Source: Confluentibacter lentus
GTDB lineage: Bacteria > Bacteroidota > Bacteroidia > Flavobacteriales > Flavobacteriaceae
Length of the DNA: 64,000 nucleotides
Reading direction: 5' to 3'
Assembly: GCF_002806995.1 (NCBI RefSeq)
Contig: NZ_NIHE01000001.1
Location: forward strand, 558,001-622,000
Part shown: positions 16,553 to 26,107 of the stretch, one piece after another
How the letters are laid out: every line of letters begins with the position of its first letter
How positions within the stretch are numbered: the first letter of the stretch is position 1
The notes under the pieces: generated by a model
What the model saw: the letters and a program-made list of their open reading frames with translations, nothing else
The model's database searches: none
What the model was told of the DNA's origin: nothing
Program-made: the position numbers and the translations under genes

Positions 16553-17572
16553 TTAGAAAGAGTAGATTGCAGCTAACACGAATGAGCCTAAGCTTTTTGT
16601 TGGCATTAAATCGTTATCGATAAATGAATCATCAGAAGCACTATCCAATCTTATCTCTGGCTTGATAGTTAAATTATCGATTGCAAAGCTTCCTGTTAAA
16701 GTTAAAGCAAGAACACTTGTATCATCTACACCACTACCTATAGCCCCAAAATCACCATCTTCTGCAAAATACTCACCTCTTAAACCAAGCGTGAACGTAT
16801 CAGATACAGAATATTGTGGGTATAAAGCGGCTCCCATAAATCCACCACCATCATCTTCTAGGCTATAATAAGCAGCATTAATTCCTAAATAGAAAGAATC
16901 AGACAAATCAAATCCTCCTGTATAGTCGATTTCAAAGAATGAAGGATCAACCAATACATTTAAGTACTGACCAACAAAACCTAATTGAGCACCAAATGCA
17001 TAATCACCAGTTGGGTTAAACTCTGTTAAATCAGTATCATTCATAACACCAACCATTAAGCTGAAATCATCAGATAACGTAAAATCCGCTTTTAAACCTG
17101 TATGGCTAAATGGCCCATAAGAGAATAAATAAGATGTACTATAGTTAAAATTAGCCGTTGGAGATATAACCTCGTACCCTAAGAAAGTATTAAAGTTACC
17201 CATAGTAAGTTTTACGGATGGACTAACATTCCAGTAAGCATACAATTGGTTTACAATATTTCCAGTTGCAGAGTACATTGGAGATAAAAAAACAGCATCT
17301 GTACCTCTTGGTCCAAAAACTAAATCGGCAACAAAACCAACTTTTTCGCCCTCGTAAGAAGCAACCACATTGGCCATACCTAAAGCAAAACCAGGCAAAT
17401 TAGCAAATGATGATCCTGGCGCAATGGCATTTTCATCATTTGGAGCTGTGAAGTTAGCTCTATAATAAGCATCTATACTACCACTAAGAGTAAATGTTGG
17501 CGGAGCTGGTTCTTCTTGAGCAAATAAAGCCGTTGCAACAAAAAGCATTGAAAGGGTAATAAATTTTTTCAT
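16553..17572 (-). CDS. Outer-membrane beta-barrel porin linked to ammonium uptake
   Basis: A 339-residue protein with a clear signal peptide (MKKFITLSMLFVATALFAQ). The body alternates polar and hydrophobic residues in many short strands and ends with an aromatic residue (LAAIYSF), as outer-membrane barrels do. It resembles flavobacterial porins of the BBP2 type. It sits directly upstream of a second Amt gene on the same strand, with PII and Amt genes beyond, so a role in passage of small nitrogen compounds through the outer membrane is a reasonable inference. It is not similar to TonB receptors. Two CCCCT/AGGGG boxes lie upstream. Confidence 0.8.
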   Translation of the reverse strand: MKKFITLSMLFVATALFAQEEPAPPTFTLSGSIDAYYRANFTAPNDENAIAPGSSFANLPGFALGMANVVASYEGEKVGFVADLVFGPRGTDAVFLSPMYSATGNIVNQLYAYWNVSPSVKLTMGNFNTFLGYEVISPTANFNYSTSYLFSYGPFSHTGLKADFTLSDDFSLMVGVMNDTDLTEFNPTGDYAFGAQLGFVGQYLNVLVDPSFFEIDYTGGFDLSDSFYLGINAAYYSLEDDGGGFMGAALYPQYSVSDTFTLGLRGEYFAEDGDFGAIGSGVDDTSVLALTLTGSFAIDNLTIKPEIRLDSASDDSFIDNDLMPTKSLGSFVLAAIYSF

Positions 17573-17656
17573 AATGTTTAAATTTTGGTTATTAAATGTT
17601 TAAAGCTTGAGTTAATTTGCCATTAAGACACCGTAAAACTATATAAAAAAGTTTTA

Positions 17657-17675
17657 CCCCCTAAAAAAAAGGGGG
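17657..17675. promoter_or_regulatory. CCCCCT/AGGGGG box (ii), upstream of the porin
   Basis: CCCCCTAAAAAAAAGGGGG: inverted C and G runs separated by A residues. Its centre is about 36 bases upstream of the expected porin start site. It matches boxes (i) and (iii). Confidence 0.5.
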
Positions 17676-17710
17676 TCAATCGAGTTACTTTTATCAATAT
17701 TTGAATTTTA

Positions 17711-17728
17711 CCCCTATTTTTTTAGAGG
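17711..17728. promoter_or_regulatory. CCCCT/AGAGG box (iii), upstream of the porin
   Basis: CCCCTATTTTTTTAGAGG resembles box (ii); the centres are about 53.5 bp apart, close to five helical turns, so both would face the same side of the DNA. Confidence 0.45.
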
Positions 17729-17972
17729 TATGATGTTAATTTTTAATTTTTCTGATTTTTTGACAAACCATTTATTTGAATTATTGTCAGCATTATATTA
17801 TGTTTAATTGCATTATTTCTTGTTATTGTGCTAATTTGTTGATATTAATGCAGAATTCCTTAATTTTACTAATTATAAGCGATTGAGTATTTATTAAAAT
17901 ATCCCATAATAATTGATATTATATTATTTTTATAATGGCTTAGGTTATAAAATCGAAATAATGAATTAGCCA

Positions 17973-18005
17973 TTGTTATTATTTAAAATCTAGTGCATAT
18001 CTTCG
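17973..18005 (+). promoter_or_regulatory. Promoter of gltBD
   Basis: A TTG at 17973-17975 and TATCTTCG at 17998-18005 (one mismatch to TAnnTTTG) are separated by 22 bases. The -7 element ends 40 bases before the ATG. Confidence 0.5.
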
Positions 18006-18045
18006 CTTATTAAGTCAAGTTTTTAAATCAAATATTTAGTTGATT

Positions 18046-21000
18046 ATGCTGAAGAAACAAGGAATGTATTTACCTGAATTTGAACACGATAATTGTGGGG
18101 CAGGTTTTATTTGTAGTCTTAAAGGAATTAAATCTAATGACATTATACACAAAGCATTAGAAATTCTTGAAAAATTAGAACATAGAGGTGCTGTAAGTGC
18201 TGATGGAAGAACTGGAGATGGTGCTGGTATTTTAATTGATATTCCCCACGATTTCTTTGTTGCGAATTGTAAATTCAAACTCCCCGAAGCTGGTAATTAC
18301 GCCGTTAGTAATGTGTTTTTGCCTAAAAAAACAAATCAACAAGTATACTCTATTGGAATTCTTGAAAAACATATCAAGGAACAAGGCCTGAAGATTATTG
18401 GCTGGAGAGATGTGCCTCTTGATGAATCTGTATTAGGTGAAATAGCCGCAAAAACGCAACCGGCTGTTAAACAGATATTTGTTGGAAAAGAAGATGATGC
18501 TCAAGATGAATTTCAATTCAACTTGAAAATATTTATTGCCAGAAAAAAAGCAGAGCATGAAATTTATAGTTCCAAACTTTCTGAAAGCTCTTATTTCTAC
18601 TTACCAAGTTTATCAACTAAAATCCTTATATATAAAGGACTGTTAGTTCCAGAAGATATCAAGCTTTTCTATAAAGATTTAAACGATCCTTTGTTTGTAA
18701 CCAGATTGGCTTTGGTGCACCAACGCTTTTCAACAAATACATTCCCAACATGGGATTTGGCACAACCGTTTAGATATATGTGCCATAACGGCGAAATAAA
18801 CACCTTAAGAGGAAATGTTGCCAGAATGTTTTCGCGTCAGGAACTCATGGAAAGCAAATGGTTTGGTAGTGAAATAAAAAACATTTTACCTATTGTACTT
18901 CCAGGAAAATCTGATTCCGCTTCCATGGATATGGTTGTGGAATTGTTAATAATGACAGGCCGTTCGTTGCCAGAAGTGATGATGATGCTTGTTCCAGAAG
19001 CTTGGGAGAAAAACCCTGACATGTCTGAGGCTAAAAAAGCATTTTACGAATTTAACTCTTGCCTCATGGAGCCTTGGGATGGCCCAGCGTCTATTCCGTT
19101 TACAGATGGCACCTATATTGGCGCTGTGTTAGACAGAAATGGTCTTCGTCCCTCCAGATATACCGTAACAAAAGATGGCTATGTTATCATGTCATCTGAA
19201 ACAGGGGTTATTGAAGTGGAACCAAAAAATGTACAACATCACGGCAGATTGGAACCAGGAAAAATGTTCTTGGTAAACATGAATGAAGGTCGTATTGTTA
19301 ATGATGAAGAAATAAAAGAAAACATAGCATCAAAACACCCATATAAAAAATGGTTAGATGATAATTTAGTACATCTTAGAAATATTCCTTATAATGATTG
19401 CCCAGTATTCTTCAATGAAGAAAACTTAACAAAAAGACAGGTTATTTTCGGGTATACTGAAGAAGATATCAATACCATTATATTACCAATGGCAAAAAGT
19501 GCTTACGAACCTATTGGTTCTATGGGTACAGATACGCCTATTGCCGTGCTTTCTGAAAAACCTCAATTAATCTATAACTATTTCAAACAGTTATTTGCTC
19601 AAGTTACTAATCCTCCGTTGGATGGTATTCGTGAAGAGTTAATTACAGATATTAGTTTAACATTAGGTAGTGACACCAATATTTTTGATGTTAACGAAAA
19701 ACACGCCAGAAAATTAAAAATCAAGAATCCTGTAATTTCTAAGCAGGATTTAGATAAAATAAAAAGCTTTACCAAAAATGGATTTAAAGCAACATCCATC
19801 TCTATTTTATACGATGTAAAAAGAGGCCATAACGGATTGGAAGAAGCATTGGAAAATGTTTTAGACGCTGTATCAAAAGCCATTGATGGAGGCACAAACA
19901 TCGTAATTTTATCCGACAGGGATGTCAATAAAGATAAAGCTCCTATTCCTGCATTACTAGCTTGTTCATATGTAAACAGTGCATTAAGAACCTTAGGGAA
20001 ACGTTCAAAAGTAAGCCTTATTGTTGAATCTGCTGAACCTCGTGAGGTTCATCATTTTGCACTATTATTCGGCTACGGTGCTAGTGCTATTAACCCATAC
20101 ATGGTAAATGAAATTATTGAAGATAAAATCAGTGAATTTGACGCTACTATTGATGCCGAAAAAGCTGTTGAAAATTACAACAAAGCCGTTGGAAAAGGTA
20201 TTTTAAAAGTCATGAATAAAATAGGAATTTCCACGCTTAACTCGTACAGAGGTTCTCAATTATTTGAATGTATTGGCATTAATACCAATGTTGTAAACAA
20301 ATATTTCCCAAACACGGCAACCAGAATTCAAGGTATCGGTTTGCATGAGATTGAAAAGGAAATTAACAAGCGTTATTCAAACGCTTATAAAGAAAGGGAG
20401 ATTGCTGCCGACTTGGAATTAGAAGTTGGCGGACAATACAGATGGAGACGAAATGGCGAAGCGCACATGTTTAATCCGCTAACCATCGCCAAACTTCAAG
20501 AATCCGTAAGAGATAATAAGCCTAGTTCTTATAAAGAATATTCAGAACTTGTAAACAATCAAGCAAAACAATTAATGACTATTAGAGGTTTGTTTGAATT
20601 TACAAATTACGACCCTATATCTATTGACGAGGTAGAGCCTTGGACCAATATTGTAAAACGATTCAAAACGGGCGCCATGTCTTATGGTTCCATAAGCAAA
20701 GAAGCACATGAGAATTTAGCGATTGCCATGAATAGAATTGGTGGTAAAAGTAATTCCGGTGAAGGTGGTGAAGATGAAGAGCGTTTTTATAAAGATGCCA
20801 ATGGCGATTGGAAAAATAGTGCTATTAAGCAAGTAGCCTCTGGTCGATTTGGAGTGACTTCAAATTACCTTACCAATGCTTCTGAAATACAAATTAAGAT
20901 GGCTCAAGGTGCTAAACCTGGTGAAGGTGGACAATTACCTGGGCCAAAAGTAAACCCAAGTATTGCCAAAACAAGAAATTCAACACCTTATGTTGGGTTA

Positions 21001-22545
21001 ATTTCACCTCCACCTCATCACGATATTTATTCTATTGAAGATTTATCCCAATTAATTTACGATTTGAAATCGGCTAACAGAGATGCTCGAATCAATGTAA
21101 AATTAGTATCCGAAGTTGGTGTTGGTACTGTTGCTGCCGGTGTGGCAAAAGCAAAAGCTGATGTGGTATTGATTTCTGGACACGATGGTGGAACAGGAGC
21201 ATCGCCTTTAACATCTTTAAAACATGCGGGGTTACCTTGGGAATTAGGACTTGCCGAAGCCCAACAAACGTTGGTTATGAACAACCTAAGAAACCGTATC
21301 GTTGTTGAATGCGATGGTCAATTAAAAACAGGAAGAGATGTTGCCATTGCATGTTTGCTTGGTGCTGAAGAATTTGGATTTGCTACCGCTCCTTTAGTGG
21401 CTTCTGGTTGTATTATGATGCGTGTTTGCCATTTAAATACTTGTCCAGTAGGTATTGCAACCCAAAATCCAGAGTTACGTAAAAAATTCAAAGGGCAACC
21501 TGAGCATGTGGTTAACTTCATGTATTTTGTAGCTCAAGAATTAAGGGAAATCATGGCGCAACTGGGCTTTAAAACGGTTGATGACATGGTTGGTCAAGTA
21601 CAAAAACTTAACCGAAATAAAACTATAAACCACTATAAAGCTCTAGGCATAGATTTATCGCCTATTCTTTATCAAATTCCTGTAGCAAAAGGAACTGTTC
21701 TGCATAATACCGAACAACAAGATCATCAGTTAGAGAAAGCCTTGGATTTTAAAATCATAAACCAAGCACATCCTGCTATTTTTAGAAAGGAAAAAATAGT
21801 TCTGGATTCTAAAATCAATAACATGGATCGTGCCTTTGGTGCCATTTTAAGTAACGAGATTTCAAAAATTTATGGCGCACAAGGATTACCAGAAAACACA
21901 TTAAAAGTCAATTTCACGGGGTCTGCGGGTCAAAGTTTCGGAGCATTTGCAACCAATGGATTGACATTGGTAGTTAGTGGAAACACAAATGATTATCTTG
22001 GCAAAGGACTTTCAGGCGCAAAATTAATTGTTAAAGTTCCTGAAGAAGCCACTATTGTTCCCGAAGATAATGTCATTATTGGGAACGTTGCCTTATATGG
22101 TGCAACATCTGGAGAAATTTACATAAATGGTAAAGCTGGCGAGCGTTTTTGCGTAAGAAATTCAGGAGCTAAAGCGGTTGTTGAAGGTATTGGAGATCAT
22201 GGTTGTGAGTATATGACTGGAGGTATCGCAGTCATTCTTGGAGAAGTTGGAAGAAATTTTGGTGCTGGTATGAGCGGTGGTATTGCTTATATCTACGATT
22301 CTAAAAACACATTCAAAAAGCAATGTAACACTGAAGGTTTGAATTTAGACCCGGTTATAGAACCTGCTGATATTACAATACTAAAAGGACTGATTGAAAA
22401 TCATTATAACTATACTTTGAGTCCTCAAGCACAACGTATCCTTGAAAAATGGGAAACTGAATTACCAAAATTCATTAAAGTACTTCCAGAAGAATACAGA
22501 CAGGCTTTAATTAGATTAGAAAAAGAAAACCTTATAACACTTTAA
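18046..22545 (+). CDS. gltB: Glutamate synthase, large (alpha) subunit
   Basis: A 1499-residue GOGAT large subunit converting glutamine and 2-oxoglutarate to two glutamates. I take the ATG at 18046; an in-frame TTG two codons upstream is less likely. Cys17 (in HDNCGAGF) is the expected N-terminal nucleophile after removal of a 16-residue propeptide. Order: class II glutaminase (17-430), central domain, FMN/synthase domain (about 810-1180) with the cluster ligands Cys1122, Cys1128 and Cys1133 spaced C-x5-C-x4-C, then a glycine-rich GXGXG helix domain. gltD follows after six bases. It is divergent from the porin. Confidence 0.97.
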   Translation: MLKKQGMYLPEFEHDNCGAGFICSLKGIKSNDIIHKALEILEKLEHRGAVSADGRTGDGAGILIDIPHDFFVANCKFKLPEAGNYAVSNVFLPKKTNQQVYSIGILEKHIKEQGLKIIGWRDVPLDESVLGEIAAKTQPAVKQIFVGKEDDAQDEFQFNLKIFIARKKAEHEIYSSKLSESSYFYLPSLSTKILIYKGLLVPEDIKLFYKDLNDPLFVTRLALVHQRFSTNTFPTWDLAQPFRYMCHNGEINTLRGNVARMFSRQELMESKWFGSEIKNILPIVLPGKSDSASMDMVVELLIMTGRSLPEVMMMLVPEAWEKNPDMSEAKKAFYEFNSCLMEPWDGPASIPFTDGTYIGAVLDRNGLRPSRYTVTKDGYVIMSSETGVIEVEPKNVQHHGRLEPGKMFLVNMNEGRIVNDEEIKENIASKHPYKKWLDDNLVHLRNIPYNDCPVFFNEENLTKRQVIFGYTEEDINTIILPMAKSAYEPIGSMGTDTPIAVLSEKPQLIYNYFKQLFAQVTNPPLDGIREELITDISLTLGSDTNIFDVNEKHARKLKIKNPVISKQDLDKIKSFTKNGFKATSISILYDVKRGHNGLEEALENVLDAVSKAIDGGTNIVILSDRDVNKDKAPIPALLACSYVNSALRTLGKRSKVSLIVESAEPREVHHFALLFGYGASAINPYMVNEIIEDKISEFDATIDAEKAVENYNKAVGKGILKVMNKIGISTLNSYRGSQLFECIGINTNVVNKYFPNTATRIQGIGLHEIEKEINKRYSNAYKEREIAADLELEVGGQYRWRRNGEAHMFNPLTIAKLQESVRDNKPSSYKEYSELVNNQAKQLMTIRGLFEFTNYDPISIDEVEPWTNIVKRFKTGAMSYGSISKEAHENLAIAMNRIGGKSNSGEGGEDEERFYKDANGDWKNSAIKQVASGRFGVTSNYLTNASEIQIKMAQGAKPGEGGQLPGPKVNPSIAKTRNSTPYVGLISPPPHHDIYSIEDLSQLIYDLKSANRDARINVKLVSEVGVGTVAAGVAKAKADVVLISGHDGGTGASPLTSLKHAGLPWELGLAEAQQTLVMNNLRNRIVVECDGQLKTGRDVAIACLLGAEEFGFATAPLVASGCIMMRVCHLNTCPVGIATQNPELRKKFKGQPEHVVNFMYFVAQELREIMAQLGFKTVDDMVGQVQKLNRNKTINHYKALGIDLSPILYQIPVAKGTVLHNTEQQDHQLEKALDFKIINQAHPAIFRKEKIVLDSKINNMDRAFGAILSNEISKIYGAQGLPENTLKVNFTGSAGQSFGAFATNGLTLVVSGNTNDYLGKGLSGAKLIVKVPEEATIVPEDNVIIGNVALYGATSGEIYINGKAGERFCVRNSGAKAVVEGIGDHGCEYMTGGIAVILGEVGRNFGAGMSGGIAYIYDSKNTFKKQCNTEGLNLDPVIEPADITILKGLIENHYNYTLSPQAQRILEKWETELPKFIKVLPEEYRQALIRLEKENLITL

Positions 22546-22551
22546 TAGAAT

Positions 22552-24018
22552 ATGGGAAAGATCACGGGATTTTTGGAATATGAAAGAGAGGTTGAACAGT
22601 ATGATGCTGTAGAAAACAGACTTAAAAATTATAAGGAATTTACCATTCCTATGGACGAAAAAGCCTTGAAAAACCAAGGTGCTCGTTGTATGGATTGCGG
22701 TATTCCGTTTTGCCACAGTGGCTGTCCGTTAGGAAATTTAATTCCTGATTTTAACGACAACGTTTACAAAGGCAAATGGAAAGAAGCTGCCAAAATATTG
22801 CATTCAACCAATAATTTTCCTGAGTTTACAGGTAGGTTATGTCCGGCGCCTTGCGAGGAAGCTTGCGTGCTTGGCATTAATGAAGATCCTGTAACTATAG
22901 AGAATATTGAAAAAAACATTGTTGAAACCGCTTTCAAAGAAGGTTGGATTACAGCAAAACCACCACAAACCAGAACAGGAAAATCTGTTGCTGTTATTGG
23001 TTCTGGGCCATCTGGATTGGCTGCCGCTCAGCAATTAAATAGAGCAGGCCATTTAGTAACTGTTTTTGAGCGAGATGCTAAAGTTGGTGGTTTGCTACGT
23101 TACGGCATTCCAGATTTTAAATTGGAAAAGCATATTATTGATAGAAGAATTGCTGTTTTAGAAGAAGAAGGTATTACGTTTAAAACTAATACACATGTTG
23201 GTGTAGATATTGATGCCAACACCTTAAAAGAAACGTTTGATGCTATTGTGCTTTGTGGTGGCGCAACCGTAAGAAGAGGCATGCCAATTAAAGGTGCTGA
23301 CCTAAAAGGGGTACATCAAGCTATGGACTTCTTAAAACAAAACAATAAACGTGTTGATGGCATTACCGAATTTGATGAAATTCTAACAGCTAAAGATAAA
23401 AATGTTATTGTTATTGGTGGTGGAGATACTGGTTCAGATTGCATAGGAACATCTAATAGACATGGAGCAAAATCGGTGGTAAATTTTGAAATCCTTCCTA
23501 AACCAACCACTGGAAGACCAGCCGAACAACCATGGCCTTATTGGCCCATGCGTTTACGTACTAGCTCTTCCCACAAAGAAGGTGTGGAACGTTTCTTCAG
23601 TATTTCAACAAAAGAATTTTTGGGGGATAAAAACGGTAATTTAACAGGCCTAGTTACAACCGAAGTAGAATGGGTTTTCAAACCTGGGCAAAGACCAGAA
23701 CTAAAAGAAATTCCTAATACCGAAAAAACCTGGGATTGTGAATTGGCTTTATTGGCATTAGGTTTTACTGGTGCTGAAAAAACCATCGCAGAGCAGCTTG
23801 GTATAGATATGGATTTTAGAACCAATATTCAAGCAACAACTAAAGATTATGCAACAAATGTGCCTGGTGTTTTTGCTGCAGGTGATATGCGCCGTGGACA
23901 ATCGTTAATTGTTTGGGCCATTTCTGAAGGCAGGCAAGCCGCACATTATGTGGACACTTACCTTATGGGATATTCCGATTTACCATTAAAAGACGATAAC
24001 GATTTACCTAGAGTATAA
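22552..24018 (+). CDS. gltD: Glutamate synthase, small (beta) subunit
   Basis: A 488-residue NAD(P)H-oxidising partner of GltB that passes electrons through FAD and [4Fe-4S] clusters. The N-terminus carries two cysteine groups, CMDCGIPFCHSGCP and LCPAPCEEAC. The FAD motif VIGSGPSGLAAA and the nucleotide motif VIGGGDTGSDC follow, and the protein ends with the AAGDMRRGQSLIVWAI segment typical of this family. It is joined to gltB with a 6-base gap, so the two are made in equal amounts. A long AT-rich hairpin follows 42 bases downstream. Confidence 0.96.
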   Translation: MGKITGFLEYEREVEQYDAVENRLKNYKEFTIPMDEKALKNQGARCMDCGIPFCHSGCPLGNLIPDFNDNVYKGKWKEAAKILHSTNNFPEFTGRLCPAPCEEACVLGINEDPVTIENIEKNIVETAFKEGWITAKPPQTRTGKSVAVIGSGPSGLAAAQQLNRAGHLVTVFERDAKVGGLLRYGIPDFKLEKHIIDRRIAVLEEEGITFKTNTHVGVDIDANTLKETFDAIVLCGGATVRRGMPIKGADLKGVHQAMDFLKQNNKRVDGITEFDEILTAKDKNVIVIGGGDTGSDCIGTSNRHGAKSVVNFEILPKPTTGRPAEQPWPYWPMRLRTSSSHKEGVERFFSISTKEFLGDKNGNLTGLVTTEVEWVFKPGQRPELKEIPNTEKTWDCELALLALGFTGAEKTIAEQLGIDMDFRTNIQATTKDYATNVPGVFAAGDMRRGQSLIVWAISEGRQAAHYVDTYLMGYSDLPLKDDNDLPRV

Positions 24019-24060
24019 TTTACTTTCAATTATACTTTGTATATTTAGTAGAACCATTTT

Positions 24061-24100
24061 AGATAATATTTAACATTTTTTGGAATGTTAAATATTATCT
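24061..24100 (+). terminator. Perfect 17-bp inverted repeat after gltD
   Basis: AGATAATATTTAACATT and AATGTTAAATATTATCT are exact complements around a 6-base loop, with AACCA and TGGTT extending the symmetry imperfectly. No long T-run follows, so it may be a terminator, or the leader of the next gene. Confidence 0.45.
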
Positions 24101-24122
24101 TTGGTTGTTATAACCCTTTTAG

Positions 24123-24416
24123 ATGTATAAAAAAGCAATTGCAATATTTTTTATGTTCATATTTATGTCGCTTATAGTAGCGCCATCAATAATTGCTGCC
24201 ATAGATGATTCAATTGATACTTCCATTGTATATTCTTTAACTGAAGAAGAAGAACATTCAAAAACAAAAATAGTAATTAATTTCTCATTGCATTACCATG
24301 ATGCTTTAAGTGATTTTATCTTAAATTCGAACGAGTATTTTAGCTACCAGTTTAAAAGCTATTCCAAACCTCATCTTAATTTAATTTCCCCTCCTCCAGA
24401 CCAAATCATATTATAA
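24123..24416 (+). CDS. Small membrane-anchored protein before sulP
   Basis: A 97-residue protein of unknown function with one strong N-terminal hydrophobic segment (IAIFFMFIFMSLIVAPSII, about residues 7-25). An acidic EEEE cluster, a polar region and a Pro-rich end (SPPPDQ) follow. It is probably a single-pass or exported peptide. It starts 22 bases after the long inverted repeat and is followed 86 bases later by sulP on the same strand. Similar small genes seem to recur at this position in flavobacteria, but that is memory rather than a search. Confidence 0.55.
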   Translation: MYKKAIAIFFMFIFMSLIVAPSIIAAIDDSIDTSIVYSLTEEEEHSKTKIVINFSLHYHDALSDFILNSNEYFSYQFKSYSKPHLNLISPPPDQIIL

Positions 24417-24502
24417 TTTCTGTTTTACGGACTTTTAAAAAGTCAATTAATCAAGTTTAACAACTTTTGGTTATACATCCAAAAGTAAATTAATATTATA
24501 AT

Positions 24503-26104
24503 ATGTTTAAAACTATTAAAAACGACTTGCCCGCAAGTATCGTTGTATTCTTTGTTGCTTTACCTTTATGTTTAGGTATTGCTTTGGCAAGTGGAGCCCC
24601 TTTATTTTCAGGTTTAATTGCTGGTATAATTGGAGGTATTGTTGTTGGAAGCCTAAGTGGTTCGAAAGTCGGCGTAAGTGGTCCTGCAGCAGGTTTGGCC
24701 GCCATCGTTTTAACTGCCATTGGCACTTTAGGTGGTTATGAAAACTTTCTTGTGGCTGTTGTTTTAGGAGGTATTATACAATTACTTTTTGGTGTTTTAA
24801 GAGCAGGAATTATAGGGTATTATTTCCCTTCATCAGTTATTAAAGGGATGTTAACCGGCATTGGTATTATTATCATTTTAAAGCAAATTCCTCACTTTTT
24901 TGGTTATGATGCTGAACCTGAAGGAGCAGACAGTTTTATTGAACCATCAGGTGAAAATACATTTTCAGCCATTTTGCATATTAAGAATAATATTGCGGTT
25001 GGATCTATGATTGTTGGATTTATAGGATTAGGGATTATTCTTTTATGGGATAAAGTTCTTTCAAAAAAAGGAAAAATATTTCAAGTTATACAAGGCCCTC
25101 TGGTAGCTGTAGCTATAGGCATTGTTTATTTTCTAACAACTAGTGATATGGGAAATTTAGCTATTTCAGCAAAACATTTAGTAAGTGTTCCTATTCCAGA
25201 AGATGCCACTTCATTTATCGGCCAATTTAGTTTTCCAAATTTTTCAGCAATTACAAGTACCGGAGTTTGGGTAACTGCCTTTACCATCGCTTTAGTTGCA
25301 AGTTTAGAAACTTTGTTATGTGTAGAAGCTACTGATAAATTAGATCCTCACAAAAATGTAACGCCTACTAACAGAGAGTTATTGGCACAAGGAACAGGAA
25401 ATATTATATCTGGTTTAATTGGGGGTTTACCCATTACCCAGGTTATCGTAAGAAGTTCAGCTAACATTCAATCAGGAGGAACAAGTAAACTATCAACTAT
25501 TTTACATGGCTTTTTTCTTTTAATCTCTGTTATTTTAATCCCCCGTCTCCTTAATATGATCCCTTTATCTGTTTTGGCGGCCATTTTATTAATTGTGGGC
25601 TATAAACTTGCTAAACCAGAATTATTCAAAAAAATGTACAAACTAGGATGGAAGCAATCCATCCCATTTTTTGTAACCGTTATAGGGATTATTTTTACCG
25701 ATTTACTGGTTGGAATAGGTTTAGGGCTTTTAGTAGGTATTGTGGTGATTTTAATAAAGAGCTATCAAAACTCCCATTTTTTACATAAAGAAGGTGAAGA
25801 TATAGATGACGGAAGAATGAAAATGACATTGGCTGAAGAAGTTACATTTATCAACAAAGGAGCCATACTTAATGAGTTGGAAAAACTACCTAACAACTCA
25901 TTTTTAGAACTCGATGTTAGAAAAACAAGATATCTTGATTATGATATTATTGAAATATTAGATGATTTTGCATTTAAAGCCAAAGAAAGAAACATTACTG
26001 TTAAGTTAGTATCTGAGCGCGGCATTGTTGAAAATCCACCTAGTTATATAGAATTTTTTACAACAAGACCAAAATTAGAAGAATTAAAATATAAGGCACA
26101 ATAG
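24503..26104 (+). CDS. SulP family anion transporter with STAS domain
   Basis: A 533-residue inner-membrane transporter. The N-terminal part has the SulP pattern of about twelve helices (FFVALPLCLGIALASGAP, VGVSGPAAGLAAIV). The last 100 residues form a STAS domain with LELDVRKTRYLDYDIIEILDDFA. SulP proteins carry sulfate, bicarbonate or dicarboxylates. The gene is followed after three bases by a beta-carbonic anhydrase, which favours bicarbonate, as proposed for other SulP-carbonic anhydrase pairs. Substrate is inferred from neighbours only. Confidence 0.88.
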   Translation: MFKTIKNDLPASIVVFFVALPLCLGIALASGAPLFSGLIAGIIGGIVVGSLSGSKVGVSGPAAGLAAIVLTAIGTLGGYENFLVAVVLGGIIQLLFGVLRAGIIGYYFPSSVIKGMLTGIGIIIILKQIPHFFGYDAEPEGADSFIEPSGENTFSAILHIKNNIAVGSMIVGFIGLGIILLWDKVLSKKGKIFQVIQGPLVAVAIGIVYFLTTSDMGNLAISAKHLVSVPIPEDATSFIGQFSFPNFSAITSTGVWVTAFTIALVASLETLLCVEATDKLDPHKNVTPTNRELLAQGTGNIISGLIGGLPITQVIVRSSANIQSGGTSKLSTILHGFFLLISVILIPRLLNMIPLSVLAAILLIVGYKLAKPELFKKMYKLGWKQSIPFFVTVIGIIFTDLLVGIGLGLLVGIVVILIKSYQNSHFLHKEGEDIDDGRMKMTLAEEVTFINKGAILNELEKLPNNSFLELDVRKTRYLDYDIIEILDDFAFKAKERNITVKLVSERGIVENPPSYIEFFTTRPKLEELKYKAQ

Positions 26105-26107
26105 AAA

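Larger units (their letters stand above)
17573..18045. other. 473-base regulatory gap between porin and gltB
   Basis: The divergent gap contains the porin promoter side (boxes at 17657 and 17711, a TAGTTTTA -7-like element at 17634-17641 on the minus strand), a long AT-rich stretch with no gene, and the gltB promoter at 17973-18005. Confidence 0.6.
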
